Source: Flavobacteriales bacterium (GTDB taxonomy: Bacteria > Bacteroidota > Bacteroidia > Flavobacteriales_D > Crocinitomicaceae). From it: a DNA stretch of 64,000 nucleotides. This document shows, piece by piece, positions 32,931 to 41,627 of this stretch. The translations under genes and the position numbers were made by a program. The stretch's first letter is position 1; the number at the start of each line of letters is the position of its first letter. Where the stretch lies: positions 62,001 through 126,000 of the forward strand of contig JADFAL010000026.1 of NCBI GenBank assembly GCA_015665275.1, written 5' to 3'. The notes beneath the pieces are model-generated. The model saw only the letters and a program-made list of their open reading frames with translations. It had not been told where the DNA came from and did no database searches.

Positions 32931-34264
32931 TCATCTTCGGTCGGCGGTAATTCCTGCTCCTGCTGACTTTGTTCCTTAATTTCCTCTTCAAGCGCTTGTG
33001 CCTCGGCCCACTTTCTTTGTTTTCTCAACTTACGTAGTTTCGCTTCTTGCTTTGCTTTTGCCTTGCGTTTTCTATCTGCTTCTTTGCGCTCGGCCTTCTC
33101 AATCTTCTTTTGCTTAGCTACTTCAGCCTTGGACTCTTTTACGGTTTTCTTCCGGTGCTCTTTCATGTATTTCTCACGATCGGCTTCTTTCCTATCGCTT
33201 GGCATTGCATCATCTTCGAATTCTTCACCCGTATCGTATGCTGGAAACGCATATGTTTCGCGCCCGTGTTCGTCGTAACGATACTCCTCAATCAAAACAT
33301 CTTCCCAATAATTCTTTCTGTTCTTTAGCTCACCATTGGGATGGTATACTTCAAACCAACCGTTCTTTCGGCCTTTCTTGTAGGATTCTATTTCCTGTAT
33401 TTTTTGGTCGTAAAAGAAGGTCTTGAATTCTCCGTTTCGCAATCCTTTGTCCCACATTTCTGTGCGCAGTAAGACACCATCATCATAATAGTGCTTTGCT
33501 TCGCCATGCTTCTGGCCTTGGGCATATTCAATCTCCTGAATCACAACTCGTTCATTGTTGAATAATTGAAAAACTCCATCATACCAGCCGTAATCGTAAT
33601 TCACCGACATTTTTAGCGCTCCATTATCATGGTAGGTTTTCTTCATCCCATGAAGGTATCCCATGTCATAATTTTCCCATTTGGTAGTATCCAATCGACT
33701 ACGATCGTCCTCGCGTAACTTGAAAAAGATGTGTTTTCCGTGCTTTTCACCGAGGTAGTAACTCATTTCCCAGGCCAATAACTCCGTGCTGTCGTACATA
33801 TACGTCCACGTTCCGTGATCTACACCTTGTACCAATTCTCGGACAATTTGCGGACACCCACTTTCATAAAATGTTGTGTCTTTTCCATCCTCCTTTCCAT
33901 CTACAAAGTTCACACGTCTTTGCACACGACCGTTTTGGTGACACGATTCGCATTTACCAGTAAAGGGTTTATCTGTCCCAGCAAAGTTGCTTCGATCGTT
34001 GTTGATTTTGTATACCGTATTGGTTTCTTCTGTGTAGCTTAAATCAGAATTACAATCGAACCACCCTGGATTCTTACCACATTCCCACTCCAAATAACGT
34101 AATTCTGCCTTCGTAGTAACGCGTACTTTCTTCTCCTTACCGCTTTCATCTCTAACCGTTTTGAACCGGAAATAACATGAATCCTTTTCCTGTTTTACGT
34201 CATCAAATTGTGCAGACACGTTATAAACAAAGGCAAAAGACAGTAAGGCGATGATGTACTTCAT
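32927..34264 (-). CDS. Secreted YwqK/MORN-like repeat protein with charged coiled-coil tail
   Basis: The 445-aa protein has a signal peptide (MKYIIALLSFAFVYNVSA) and repeats of the toxin-antitoxin-style YwqK pattern: KKTYHDNGALKMSVNYDYG, GEAKHYYDDGVLLRTEMWDKG, GWFEVYHPNGELKNRKNY. Near residue 100 is KCESCHQNGR, a CxxCH sequence in place of the usual repeat letters. The last 90 residues are Lys/Glu/Arg-rich and helical (ESKAEVAKQKKIEKAERKE in part), likely a coiled coil, ending in an acidic tip. It is the last gene of the surface-glycan operon, 26 bp after the thioesterase. Function unknown; outer-face scaffolding is a guess. Confidence 0.75.
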   Translation of the reverse strand: MKYIIALLSFAFVYNVSAQFDDVKQEKDSCYFRFKTVRDESGKEKKVRVTTKAELRYLEWECGKNPGWFDCNSDLSYTEETNTVYKINNDRSNFAGTDKPFTGKCESCHQNGRVQRRVNFVDGKEDGKDTTFYESGCPQIVRELVQGVDHGTWTYMYDSTELLAWEMSYYLGEKHGKHIFFKLREDDRSRLDTTKWENYDMGYLHGMKKTYHDNGALKMSVNYDYGWYDGVFQLFNNERVVIQEIEYAQGQKHGEAKHYYDDGVLLRTEMWDKGLRNGEFKTFFYDQKIQEIESYKKGRKNGWFEVYHPNGELKNRKNYWEDVLIEEYRYDEHGRETYAFPAYDTGEEFEDDAMPSDRKEADREKYMKEHRKKTVKESKAEVAKQKKIEKAERKEADRKRKAKAKQEAKLRKLRKQRKWAEAQALEEEIKEQSQQEQELPPTEDD

Positions 34265-34290
34265 AGTGTTGTTTTGTAGAAAAATAACAA

Positions 34291-34692
34291 TTATTGTCCC
34301 TGTTTCAATTGATTCAGGGCTTCTTTCATAACGGGATCGATAGGAATTGTTGCATGTTTTGAGCTATCAAAGCAAACGAGGGTGGATTTTCCTGTGGTAT
34401 GGAGTGCGTCTCCTACTTTGATTTCATACGAAAGCGTGAAACTTTTTTCCCCAATGTGATCCAAATAAACGTGGACGAATGGAGCATCGTGTAAAACGAT
34501 TGGTTTATGATATTCCACTTCGTTTTTCGCAAGGATAACACCGTTGTTTGTCCAATCCCAATTCTTTCCCAAAAGCGCTGCGAAATAATGCACGCGGGCA
34601 ATCTCAAAATAGCTGAGGTAAATGGAATTATTGACATGACCTAACACATCAAGGTCTGAAAAACGTACGTGTATTCTAGCAGGACCAATCAT
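34291..34692 (-). CDS. YbgC/4-hydroxybenzoyl-CoA-type thioesterase
   Basis: The 133-aa hotdog protein shows the FSDLDVLGHVNNSIYLSYFE active-site block (Asp and the conserved GHVNN), followed by GVILAKNEVEYHKPIVLHD and GEKSFTLSYEIKVGD strands. These are features of the YbgC/4HBT family of acyl-CoA thioesterases. The start overlaps the stop of the large dehydratase gene by ATGA, tying it to the polysaccharide operon. In that setting it might act on an acyl donor for glycan acylation, but this is inference. Confidence 0.88.
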   Translation of the reverse strand: MIGPARIHVRFSDLDVLGHVNNSIYLSYFEIARVHYFAALLGKNWDWTNNGVILAKNEVEYHKPIVLHDAPFVHVYLDHIGEKSFTLSYEIKVGDALHTTGKSTLVCFDSSKHATIPIDPVMKEALNQLKQGQ

Positions 34693-36569
34693 TTCTTATC
34701 CAATTCTTCAAATGTCGAGTTATTGCTAATAAATTCTGGAACGATTTCCTTCATTTTCCGAACAATATCAACGTTATTTTGCGTTCCGAAAAGCGATATT
34801 AAGGTGTAAATCTGATCGATTTGACCCCCTTCTTCCTCGCGCATTTTTGCTTTCAAGATCTGAGGATGATGCGTTGGAAGCGTATTCTCTTCTTTCGCCA
34901 ATAACTCCTCGTACAATTTTTCTCCCGGTCGCAACCCTGTTATTTTGATTTCGATATCCGTTCCTAGCGTTAGTCCACTCAATTGAATCATTTTCTTCGC
35001 TAGGTCAATGATCTTTACAGATTCGCCCATATCGAAGACAAATATTTCACCTCCATCCCCCATCGTTCCAGCTTCTAGGACCAATTGGCACGCCTCCGGG
35101 ATTGTCATGAAGTAGCGTGTGATGCGTTCGTCTGTAACCGTCAGTGGTCCGCCCTGATCCAATTGGCGTTGAAACAACGGAATTACCGATCCGTTGGAAC
35201 CCAACACATTTCCAAAACGTGTGGTAATAAACTTCGTTTCTCCTTTGGCATTCTGGGCGTAAATCTCTGCAATTCGTTTTGAAGCCCCCATAACATTCGT
35301 AGGGTTCACCGCCTTGTCTGTGGAAATCATTACGAACTTGAATACATTGTATTTCACCGCTAAATCGACCAGATTTCTCGTTCCTAAAACGTTGGTAAGA
35401 ACCGCTTCTGAAGGATTGTCTTCCATCAACGGAACGTGCTTGTACGCTGCTGCATGAAAAACGTAATGCGGTTGGTAGGATCGGAATACGTTCTCCATTC
35501 GATCTGCGCTACGAATATCGCCAATTACCACTTCAAAAGTCAATTGCGGAAACTCATCCCGCAAAGCGTTTTGCAAATCGTAAAGTGGCGATTCTGCCTG
35601 ATCCAGTAAAATGAGTTTCGACGGCTGGAACGCTGCTATTTGTCGCACCATCCCGCTACCAATAGAACCGGCGGCTCCGGTAACCAAAATCGTTTCTCCA
35701 GTAAGTTCCTTTTTTATTTTCTCTTCGTCCAATCGAATTGGTTGACGTCCTAATAAATCATCAATCTTGATCTTGGAAATCTGTTTCGTGGAAAATTCTC
35801 CGTTGATCCAACTTTTCGTGCTGGGAACCTTTTGAACCTCAACACCAAGTTCCAAACACATTTCAACTACTGCTTTGCGATTGTTCTGATCGGGTTCTTG
35901 AATCGCAATAATTAACTGAGAAACCTCATGGTTCTCAATCACCTTCCGTAACGCTGAGGTATGATAAATATTGATTCCCTCCAATCGATTTCCGGCCAAT
36001 TTCTTGTTGTCATCAAGGAAGCCGATAATGCGATACGAAGTCTCAGGGGCCTTCTCAATGGTGCGTTTGGTGATCAATCCTGAAATTCCAGCTCCATAGA
36101 TAATCACTTTCGCATCCGCTGTTTTACTCTTCACCGACTCGAGGTAAATCAACTTCACAGAAAAACGCAGTCCCACGATAAAAATGGTTGCGAAGGCGAA
36201 TTCCATAATCAACACCGACATTGGGAAAAGGTAGTACCCATCTAATGCATTCACGCGCACCATACTGGCGGCGAAAAAGATAACACTGCTAATAGCGGTA
36301 GCCTGAACAATTCGTGCAAAATCCTGCGTGGAAGTATGACGAATGAGTCCTTTGTGAATTTTGAAAACGTAGAAAACCAAGAGCTTCACTGCGATGTAGA
36401 AGCCAATAGATTTGGACAAAATATTCCATTCGTCGCGAATCATGTAGTCCTTCGTCTCAAGATCAAAGCGGATGAGATACGCTAAAAAAAGCGCCATTAA
36501 GGACATTGCCAAATCGGCAACGATCACAATCCATCTTGGAATATTGGACTTAGGAAGAAGCATGTTCAA
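34689..36569 (-). CDS. WbpM/CapD-type membrane NDP-sugar 4,6-dehydratase
   Basis: The 626-aa protein has four N-terminal TM helices (to about 125), a CoA-binding-like Rossmann domain with KVIIYGAGISGLITKR, and a C-terminal SDR domain from about 285 with LVTGAAGSIGSGMVRQI, VIGDIRS and FHAAAYKHVPLMED. The active-site region reads STDKAVNPTNVMGASKR: Met stands where Tyr is usual, as in the large WbpM-type enzymes. It should dehydrate UDP-GlcNAc (or a related donor) to the 4-keto-6-deoxy sugar used in O-antigen or capsule sugars. It is the core enzyme of the 32.9-38.4 kb operon. Confidence 0.93.
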   Translation of the reverse strand: MNMLLPKSNIPRWIVIVADLAMSLMALFLAYLIRFDLETKDYMIRDEWNILSKSIGFYIAVKLLVFYVFKIHKGLIRHTSTQDFARIVQATAISSVIFFAASMVRVNALDGYYLFPMSVLIMEFAFATIFIVGLRFSVKLIYLESVKSKTADAKVIIYGAGISGLITKRTIEKAPETSYRIIGFLDDNKKLAGNRLEGINIYHTSALRKVIENHEVSQLIIAIQEPDQNNRKAVVEMCLELGVEVQKVPSTKSWINGEFSTKQISKIKIDDLLGRQPIRLDEEKIKKELTGETILVTGAAGSIGSGMVRQIAAFQPSKLILLDQAESPLYDLQNALRDEFPQLTFEVVIGDIRSADRMENVFRSYQPHYVFHAAAYKHVPLMEDNPSEAVLTNVLGTRNLVDLAVKYNVFKFVMISTDKAVNPTNVMGASKRIAEIYAQNAKGETKFITTRFGNVLGSNGSVIPLFQRQLDQGGPLTVTDERITRYFMTIPEACQLVLEAGTMGDGGEIFVFDMGESVKIIDLAKKMIQLSGLTLGTDIEIKITGLRPGEKLYEELLAKEENTLPTHHPQILKAKMREEEGGQIDQIYTLISLFGTQNNVDIVRKMKEIVPEFISNNSTFEELDKK

Positions 36570-36587
36570 AAGTAATCAATTTCGGAT

Positions 36588-37463
36588 TCAACGATTCCTC
36601 TGGTTCTTTAACTTTCTCGCCCACTGAAACCAAAACGGAGCGGTATTCAATTCGTGGTAAAAATAATGGTGATCTACTCCTCCAAGATTTTTATTGAAAC
36701 GCTGCACTCCCTCTACATTTGATCCACCAAAGTCGAATTTCAAATGTTGCTCTTGCGCAAATTCAATTGCGGATTGTAAGGCCAGATACATTCCTCCGTT
36801 TTTCTTCAAATTCTCTGGACATGCGCCTTTAAGATACAGTACTTCAGAATCATTTACCAGACAAGCGATGCCTCCCGTTTCTTTACCATCCGAAACTTCG
36901 AAAACTTTTAAAACCCCATTCTTCTCCGCGGATTGGAAAAGTTGTTTCAATCGGGCAATGCGTTCGGCGTCAACACCTTTAAATTTGTCTTGAAGTTCTT
37001 CTTCAATGGCAAGAAAAATAGCTTCGTAAGATGTGTTATGTGTAACCGAAATATTTGAATTTGTCGCTTTCTTTAGTGATCGTTTGGCTTGAGACGAAAG
37101 TTTACGATTTTCAAAATCCGTAACTACCTGATGTACACGTTTCAATTCGGTGCCAAATACATTAGATGTAGTCGCCAATTCAATAACCTTGAATCGATTC
37201 TGAATCAAATCAAGATCGGATTTCAAAAATTCACCGATGGCTTGCATGGAGCGACTGAAGATGGGCACGTATAGGATCTCTACCCCCATTCTCTTTGTAT
37301 ATGGCAATGCGATTCCTTTGGAATAATCTTCATCGACTAGTATGCACCAATGTTCTGCAACTGCATCCAAGTACCAGGAATACGAAAAAAATGATGCGTC
37401 TTCATTTTGAACCAAAGCATCCCACTTTTCAGCATTTATATTCTCTCGTTCGATGAACTTCAT
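36588..37463 (-). CDS. FemAB/GNAT-like transferase of the polysaccharide operon
   Basis: The 291-aa protein follows the FemAB-like pattern of Bacteroidota: an N-terminal EKWDALVQNEDASFFSYSWYLDAV block, then the C-terminal acetyltransferase-like fold with VFEVSDGKETGGIACLVNDSEV, YLKGACPENLKKNGGMYLALQSAIEFA, and FDFGGSNVEGVQRFNKNLGG. Members transfer an aminoacyl or acyl group to a sugar or peptide acceptor. Placed between a deacetylase and a sugar dehydratase, it may N-acylate an amino sugar freed by the deacetylase; this is inference. Start overlaps the deacetylase stop by 4 bp. Confidence 0.8.
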   Translation of the reverse strand: MKFIERENINAEKWDALVQNEDASFFSYSWYLDAVAEHWCILVDEDYSKGIALPYTKRMGVEILYVPIFSRSMQAIGEFLKSDLDLIQNRFKVIELATTSNVFGTELKRVHQVVTDFENRKLSSQAKRSLKKATNSNISVTHNTSYEAIFLAIEEELQDKFKGVDAERIARLKQLFQSAEKNGVLKVFEVSDGKETGGIACLVNDSEVLYLKGACPENLKKNGGMYLALQSAIEFAQEQHLKFDFGGSNVEGVQRFNKNLGGVDHHYFYHELNTAPFWFQWARKLKNQRNR

Positions 37464-38434
37464 AGCACTTGCTGAAACGAAATGAATTTGTGATTGTTAT
37501 GATGCTTCTGAATGAACTGTTCCAACTTCTTTACCGAATAAACGGTATTTCCTTTCGGATGTCCAATAATTACGAGGTCTTCAAAATTTAAGTTCTTGTA
37601 TTTATTCAAAGCAGCATCTAGCTTGCTCGCATAGTATCCATCAGAAGAAACGTGCCCCATAGTAAACTGAGTCAGCTTGCGCTTTTTACGGCCTCCTTGG
37701 CTTAAAAACTGTCCATCCCCGACCATTTTATGCTTGTCCGGCGACAATCTGCCTAAGGTGTACAATCGCCAATAAAACAGCGGGCTGTATCTCATACTTC
37801 CAATTGGATATTCGATAAATGCTCCGTTCTCATCTTCTTTCACTACATCAGATTGAAAGCGATACTTGGGTTTCATTGGAGCCTCTCTGAAATCGACTGC
37901 ATAAGATGCCGTTTCGAGAAAATCGCCTGGGATCACGGTGGAATCGATTCGAATGCCTGTCTTTTCAAAAACATCTTCCAAATGATCGAAGGGCTGAATG
38001 CACCATCCGCCGGCTCTGAATACTTCAACTTTTCTATCAATAAGCGTTTCCAAATATGATTTGTACTGACGAATAATCTCTGCGGCTTCTTCTTTTGAAA
38101 AATTGGATAGTTTGTAATGCGAATCAGTTCCAAAAGTCCATTGTCCATTTTTCCACGTACTTTTCTCCCAATGCGGATGAATGTGCAATTGGACGTCGTG
38201 TCCTTTGGTAATCATCGATTTGATCTGAGATTTCACTTGGGATACTTCATCAGACAAATCGGGATACTTCTCGGCTTGAAGCAAATATCCGACATCCACG
38301 AAAAAGGTCATGAAAACGCTCTTTCCTTCGCACAATTGCATTAATTGTTCTGTTGGTTCCAGCATGCATTTCTGCACTGTTCCCGAACGATTTCCAAAGA
38401 AAAGTTCGTAGTCGTATGTGAGAAAAATATTCAC
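37460..38434 (-). CDS. Polysaccharide deacetylase-like (NodB-fold) protein
   Basis: The 324-aa protein starts MNIFLTYDYELFFG, in which the Asp-Tyr-Glu replaces the TFDDG motif of NodB enzymes. It has VFMTFFVDVGYLL, the His motif VQLHIHPHWEK (metal-binding H-x-H), the strand FRAGGWCIQPFDHLE with Arg and Trp, and the late GHPKG. Such proteins remove acetyl groups from N-acetylated sugars or polysaccharide precursors. The altered first motif is normal in the Bacteroidota subgroup in capsule clusters. It is the first gene of the minus-strand operon; 46 bp separate it from the divergent gene at 38481. Confidence 0.85.
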   Translation of the reverse strand: MNIFLTYDYELFFGNRSGTVQKCMLEPTEQLMQLCEGKSVFMTFFVDVGYLLQAEKYPDLSDEVSQVKSQIKSMITKGHDVQLHIHPHWEKSTWKNGQWTFGTDSHYKLSNFSKEEAAEIIRQYKSYLETLIDRKVEVFRAGGWCIQPFDHLEDVFEKTGIRIDSTVIPGDFLETASYAVDFREAPMKPKYRFQSDVVKEDENGAFIEYPIGSMRYSPLFYWRLYTLGRLSPDKHKMVGDGQFLSQGGRKKRKLTQFTMGHVSSDGYYASKLDAALNKYKNLNFEDLVIIGHPKGNTVYSVKKLEQFIQKHHNNHKFISFQQVL

Positions 38435-38480
38435 CTCGCGAAGATAACCGAATCTGCGGAAAACTATCTATATTGGACAT

Positions 38481-38903
38481 ATGAAGCAACTCATTTTTGC
38501 AGGATTTTTCTTTTTGATCCCGAGTGTATTGTATGCTCAGAACATCTCCGAAAAGCAGGTATCGTTCGTTAACAAATTTGTCGCCGCGGTTGATAATAAC
38601 GACGTCAAGAAGACGTATACGTTTTTGGATACGAAATATAGAAAGGAGCAAACCAGATTTTTGAATGGGAACAAAGAGCAACTGGTAAATGAGCTATTTA
38701 GTGGAACAGGTATGGATGATGATACTTTTGTTGTAATTCCTGTAACGGAAGTCCTTCGAATTGAAGTTGCGGAAATTGAACCCAACGAAGACGGATCATT
38801 CGTGTACATTTTTCGAGTAAGGGATTCCGAACATGATATTTTGGCATCACTTACATTAATTAAAAAAGGCAGACGATTTGGTTTCGTTGGAGCTGTTGGG
38901 TAG
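38481..38903 (+). CDS. Small secreted protein of unknown function (140 aa)
   Basis: A Sec signal (MKQLIFAGFFFLIPSVLYAQ) leads a 120-residue mature protein. A helix-rich first half (EKQVSFVNKFVAAVDNNDVKKTYTFLDTKYRKEQ) is followed by beta strands (VVIPVTEVLRIEVAEIEP, VYIFRVRDSEHDILASLTLI). The layout is reminiscent of small NTF2-like or DUF4878-like folds, but I cannot assign a family. It is followed 1 bp later by the CYTH gene and divergent from the polysaccharide operon. Confidence 0.6.
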   Translation: MKQLIFAGFFFLIPSVLYAQNISEKQVSFVNKFVAAVDNNDVKKTYTFLDTKYRKEQTRFLNGNKEQLVNELFSGTGMDDDTFVVIPVTEVLRIEVAEIEPNEDGSFVYIFRVRDSEHDILASLTLIKKGRRFGFVGAVG

Positions 38904-38904
38904 T

Positions 38905-39360
38905 ATGGGAAAGGAAATCGAATATAAATTTTTAGTAGATGAAGCGCGTTGGAGTGCACTAGAGAAACCGGAACCAAAATTGATTGTACAATCTTTCTTG
39001 CATAACAGCGTGGAGCGCATTGTAAGAGTGCGGGTGAAAGGAAATCAAGGGTTTCTCACCATCAAAGGTACTACCAAAGGCGTGACAAGAATTGAATTCG
39101 AATACGAAATTCCTGTTGCTGAAGCGGAAGAGATGATTGCGACGTTTCGATTGCCACACATTCGAAAACAACGTTATGAAATTTCCGTCGACCAGCATAT
39201 TTGGGAGGTTGATGTCTTTGAAGGAGCACTAGCAGGGCTGATTCTCGCCGAAGTTGAAGTAGCTATAGAAGGGGAGAATTTTACGGTGCCTGATTGGGTT
39301 ACGGAGGATGTTTCTACGAACCCGGAATATTATAATGCGGTTTTGATCGAGAAGTCTTAA
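38905..39360 (+). CDS. CYTH-domain triphosphatase-like protein
   Basis: The 151-aa protein carries the CYTH signature ExExK (GKEIEYKFLVD, residues 2-12) and repeated basic/acidic strands that build the triphosphate tunnel: VQSFLHNSVERIVRVRVKGNQGFLTIKG, TRIEFEYEIP, KQRYEISVDQHIWEVDVFEG, GLILAEVEVAIEGE. Enzymes of this type hydrolyse inorganic triphosphate or, rarely, make cAMP. The start at 38905 lies 1 bp after the previous stop; an in-frame ATG at 38878 lies inside the preceding gene and is rejected. Confidence 0.9.
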   Translation: MGKEIEYKFLVDEARWSALEKPEPKLIVQSFLHNSVERIVRVRVKGNQGFLTIKGTTKGVTRIEFEYEIPVAEAEEMIATFRLPHIRKQRYEISVDQHIWEVDVFEGALAGLILAEVEVAIEGENFTVPDWVTEDVSTNPEYYNAVLIEKS

Positions 39361-39507
39361 GAGGAATGGATTGGTTCCTTCAGGATGCAATTAGGGTCGA
39401 TTAAAGAAGATAAATATAATTTTTAGCAATTACTAGAAATTTACAATTTGCTAATTCGCGAAATGGCCAATTTGAGCAAGCTTTGAGAAACAAACGTGAA
39501 AAAATCA

Positions 39508-39825
39508 CTAATCCGCGATCAAATTCTCTTCCTGAGCATCAAATACTGTAGCTCCTAATTGAACCCCAAACCATTCTGTAAACACTTCATATTTAATTGG
39601 AGGAAATTTAGTATCCTGATCAGTAACAGCATACAACTCGTTTTCGAAAATTCGTTTGAAATACCCCTTGAGAACTGCCTCATCATCGTAGAAATCCTCT
39701 TCGATCAGATAAACATTCGGTTCGTTGTCTTCCAGGTTTGAATAGTCGGCATCGTTTTCATTGGCCCAAACAATAAAGGCTTCTTTTGGGCGGACAATTA
39801 TATATCCGCGGTTTACAAATTTCAT
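39508..39825 (-). CDS. Conserved hypothetical protein (105 aa)
   Basis: The 105-aa protein has no signal sequence and reads MKFVNRGYIIVRPKEAFIVWAN, then an acidic linker, PNVYLIEEDFYDDEAVLKGYFKRIFENELYAVTDQDTKFPP and a C-terminal VFTEWFGVQLGATVFD. Acidic residues dominate. I recognise it only as a small protein type common in Flavobacteriia and know no function. Its start overlaps the stop of the lipoprotein gene at 39822 by 4 bp, and threonine aldolase lies immediately upstream of that gene, so all three may be one transcript. Confidence 0.6.
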   Translation of the reverse strand: MKFVNRGYIIVRPKEAFIVWANENDADYSNLEDNEPNVYLIEEDFYDDEAVLKGYFKRIFENELYAVTDQDTKFPPIKYEVFTEWFGVQLGATVFDAQEENLIAD

Positions 39826-40418
39826 AAGTCGGTTAGGTCTTTAAATTCATCTTCTTCTCGCACAAACCACTGTGCTTTGCCAAATTTACGTTGTTTGATC
39901 CAGTAATCGCCTTCATCCATCCATTCTTCTTCAATAAAGAATTCCTCCCAAAACTTTAAATCTACATCCCCCTTAAGAATCAGAATCATCGTATCTGTAT
40001 ACAGAATGGCCATCGCCTCTCTATCGATTCGTTCATTGGCTCCGAAATATGAGATATCCTCATGATCCATCCAATTGAAAAAGGCACTCTTTGTTTTTGT
40101 GGAATCCTTAAAAACCGTACGCTGGTAACTCAACGAATCCCCATCAGCTAAATACCAAATATAATTCTCGCTGCTATCAGGCCGGAAACGTTCCAAAAAA
40201 TTTCGTGCATCGGATTCACGAACTTGGGCAATCTCGGAATACATGTTCTGGAAACGAGTCAGTGTTCCTTCAATGGAATCCGTTTGTATGGTATCGACAT
40301 TATTGTAATCATGATCTGATTGAGGCGTATGCTCAGAAATATCAATCACCTTTTCCTTCCTCTCTTGGCAAGACGCAATTACGAGTAGCAGCAATATGAA
40401 AAGGATGGATTGTTTCAT
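39822..40418 (-). CDS. Lipoprotein of unknown function (198 aa)
   Basis: A lipoprotein signal (MKQSILFILLLLVIASC, Cys17) is followed by an acidic mature part. It is rich in aromatic and acidic residues, with FLERFRPDSSENYIWYLADGDS, FNWMDHEDISYFGANERIDREA, and FWEEFFIEEEWMDEGDYWIKQRKFG. I do not recognise a domain. It sits directly after threonine aldolase (start codon follows the stop with no gap) and overlaps the next gene by 4 bp, so it appears to be part of a small three-gene unit. Role in amino-acid metabolism is not shown. Confidence 0.6.
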   Translation of the reverse strand: MKQSILFILLLLVIASCQERKEKVIDISEHTPQSDHDYNNVDTIQTDSIEGTLTRFQNMYSEIAQVRESDARNFLERFRPDSSENYIWYLADGDSLSYQRTVFKDSTKTKSAFFNWMDHEDISYFGANERIDREAMAILYTDTMILILKGDVDLKFWEEFFIEEEWMDEGDYWIKQRKFGKAQWFVREEDEFKDLTDL

Positions 40419-41441
40419 TTATAGTCTTTTCAACACTTCAATGGTTTTATCGATGTCCTCAGATGAATTGTCCAAATGCGTGACCATGCGAATCATACCC
40501 GGACCAAAATCCATCGCAAGAATTCCTTCGTCTTCCAATTTCGATAGAACCTTGTTTAGTTCATCTGGGTTCTTCAAAACTCCCACAACAATATTCGTAT
40601 CTACCGGAACGACTTCTTGAATCCATTCTTGAGTTTCGAGTGTTTCTCCTAGCATTCGCGCATGTTTGTGATCAATCTTCAAACGCTCTACATTGTTTTT
40701 TAGTGCATACAAACCGCCGGCAGCAATAATTCCTGCTTGACGCATTCCTCCACCAAAAACTTTTCGGACTCGACGCGCTCTATGAATGAAATCCTTAGAC
40801 CCAATGAGCAATGATCCCACTGGCGCCCCCAAACCTTTAGATAAACAGAGTGAAATGGAATCGAATTCGGCTGCGTAGGTTTTCAAATCAATTCCGTTCT
40901 CAACCATCGCATTCATCAATCGAGCTCCGTCAAGATGCAAAGGCAAATCATTCTCTAGACAAACCTTGCGAATTTTCTGAATCTCTTCGAAATCATAAAT
41001 CGCACCCCCACCTCTATTCGAGGTATCTTCCATACTCACCAACTGTGTGATGGGTAAATGCACATTTTCCGGGTTGATCCATTGCTTCACATCGTCTGCC
41101 GTCAAGCGACCACGATTTCCGTGAATCAACCGCACCGAAGCACCTGAATTTCGAGCAATTCCTCCCCCCTCATATTTGTAGATATGACTATCCACATTGG
41201 TTATCACTTCGCCTCCCGGTTGTACGTGAATATTGATTGCAATTTGATTCGTCTGGGTACCGGACACACAGTAAATAGCTGCTTCCATCCCAAACATCTC
41301 CGCTGCATAGTTTTCCAATTCATTGATGGTTGGATCCTCTCCAAACACGTCATCTCCCAACGGTGCAGTAAACATTGCCTCCTTCATTTCTGGAGTTGGT
41401 AACGTAACTGTATCGCTTCTGAAATCAATCATCTTCTTCAT
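40419..41441 (-). CDS. ltaE: Low-specificity L-threonine aldolase
   Basis: From the ATG at 41441 the protein has 340 aa, normal for the family. It begins MKKMIDFRSDTVTLPT, with PLGDDVFGEDPTINELE, the substrate and cofactor region CVSGTQTNQIAI, HIYKYEGGGIARNSGA, the Asp-loop PLHLDGARLMNAMVENG, and the PLP lysine in SISLCLSKGLGAPVGSLL. It cleaves L-threonine or L-allo-threonine to glycine and acetaldehyde with pyridoxal phosphate. An upstream in-frame ATG at 41462 adds 7 residues. It heads a minus-strand unit with two unknown genes behind it. Confidence 0.93.
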   Translation of the reverse strand: MKKMIDFRSDTVTLPTPEMKEAMFTAPLGDDVFGEDPTINELENYAAEMFGMEAAIYCVSGTQTNQIAINIHVQPGGEVITNVDSHIYKYEGGGIARNSGASVRLIHGNRGRLTADDVKQWINPENVHLPITQLVSMEDTSNRGGGAIYDFEEIQKIRKVCLENDLPLHLDGARLMNAMVENGIDLKTYAAEFDSISLCLSKGLGAPVGSLLIGSKDFIHRARRVRKVFGGGMRQAGIIAAGGLYALKNNVERLKIDHKHARMLGETLETQEWIQEVVPVDTNIVVGVLKNPDELNKVLSKLEDEGILAMDFGPGMIRMVTHLDNSSEDIDKTIEVLKRL

Positions 41442-41627
41442 ACTTGACGAAAATACTGACATTTGAATAATGAATAAGGAATTTTGAATGCAGATTATAG
41501 AATTAGGAATAGTTCGCTTGATTTCGATGGCCTTAATTGCACTGATTGATTGGATTCAAGATTCGAAAGGTCTTTTAATTAATGTTTTGTTCATATCCTT
41601 CTCAATAACGATGCTTAATTTCGCTTT

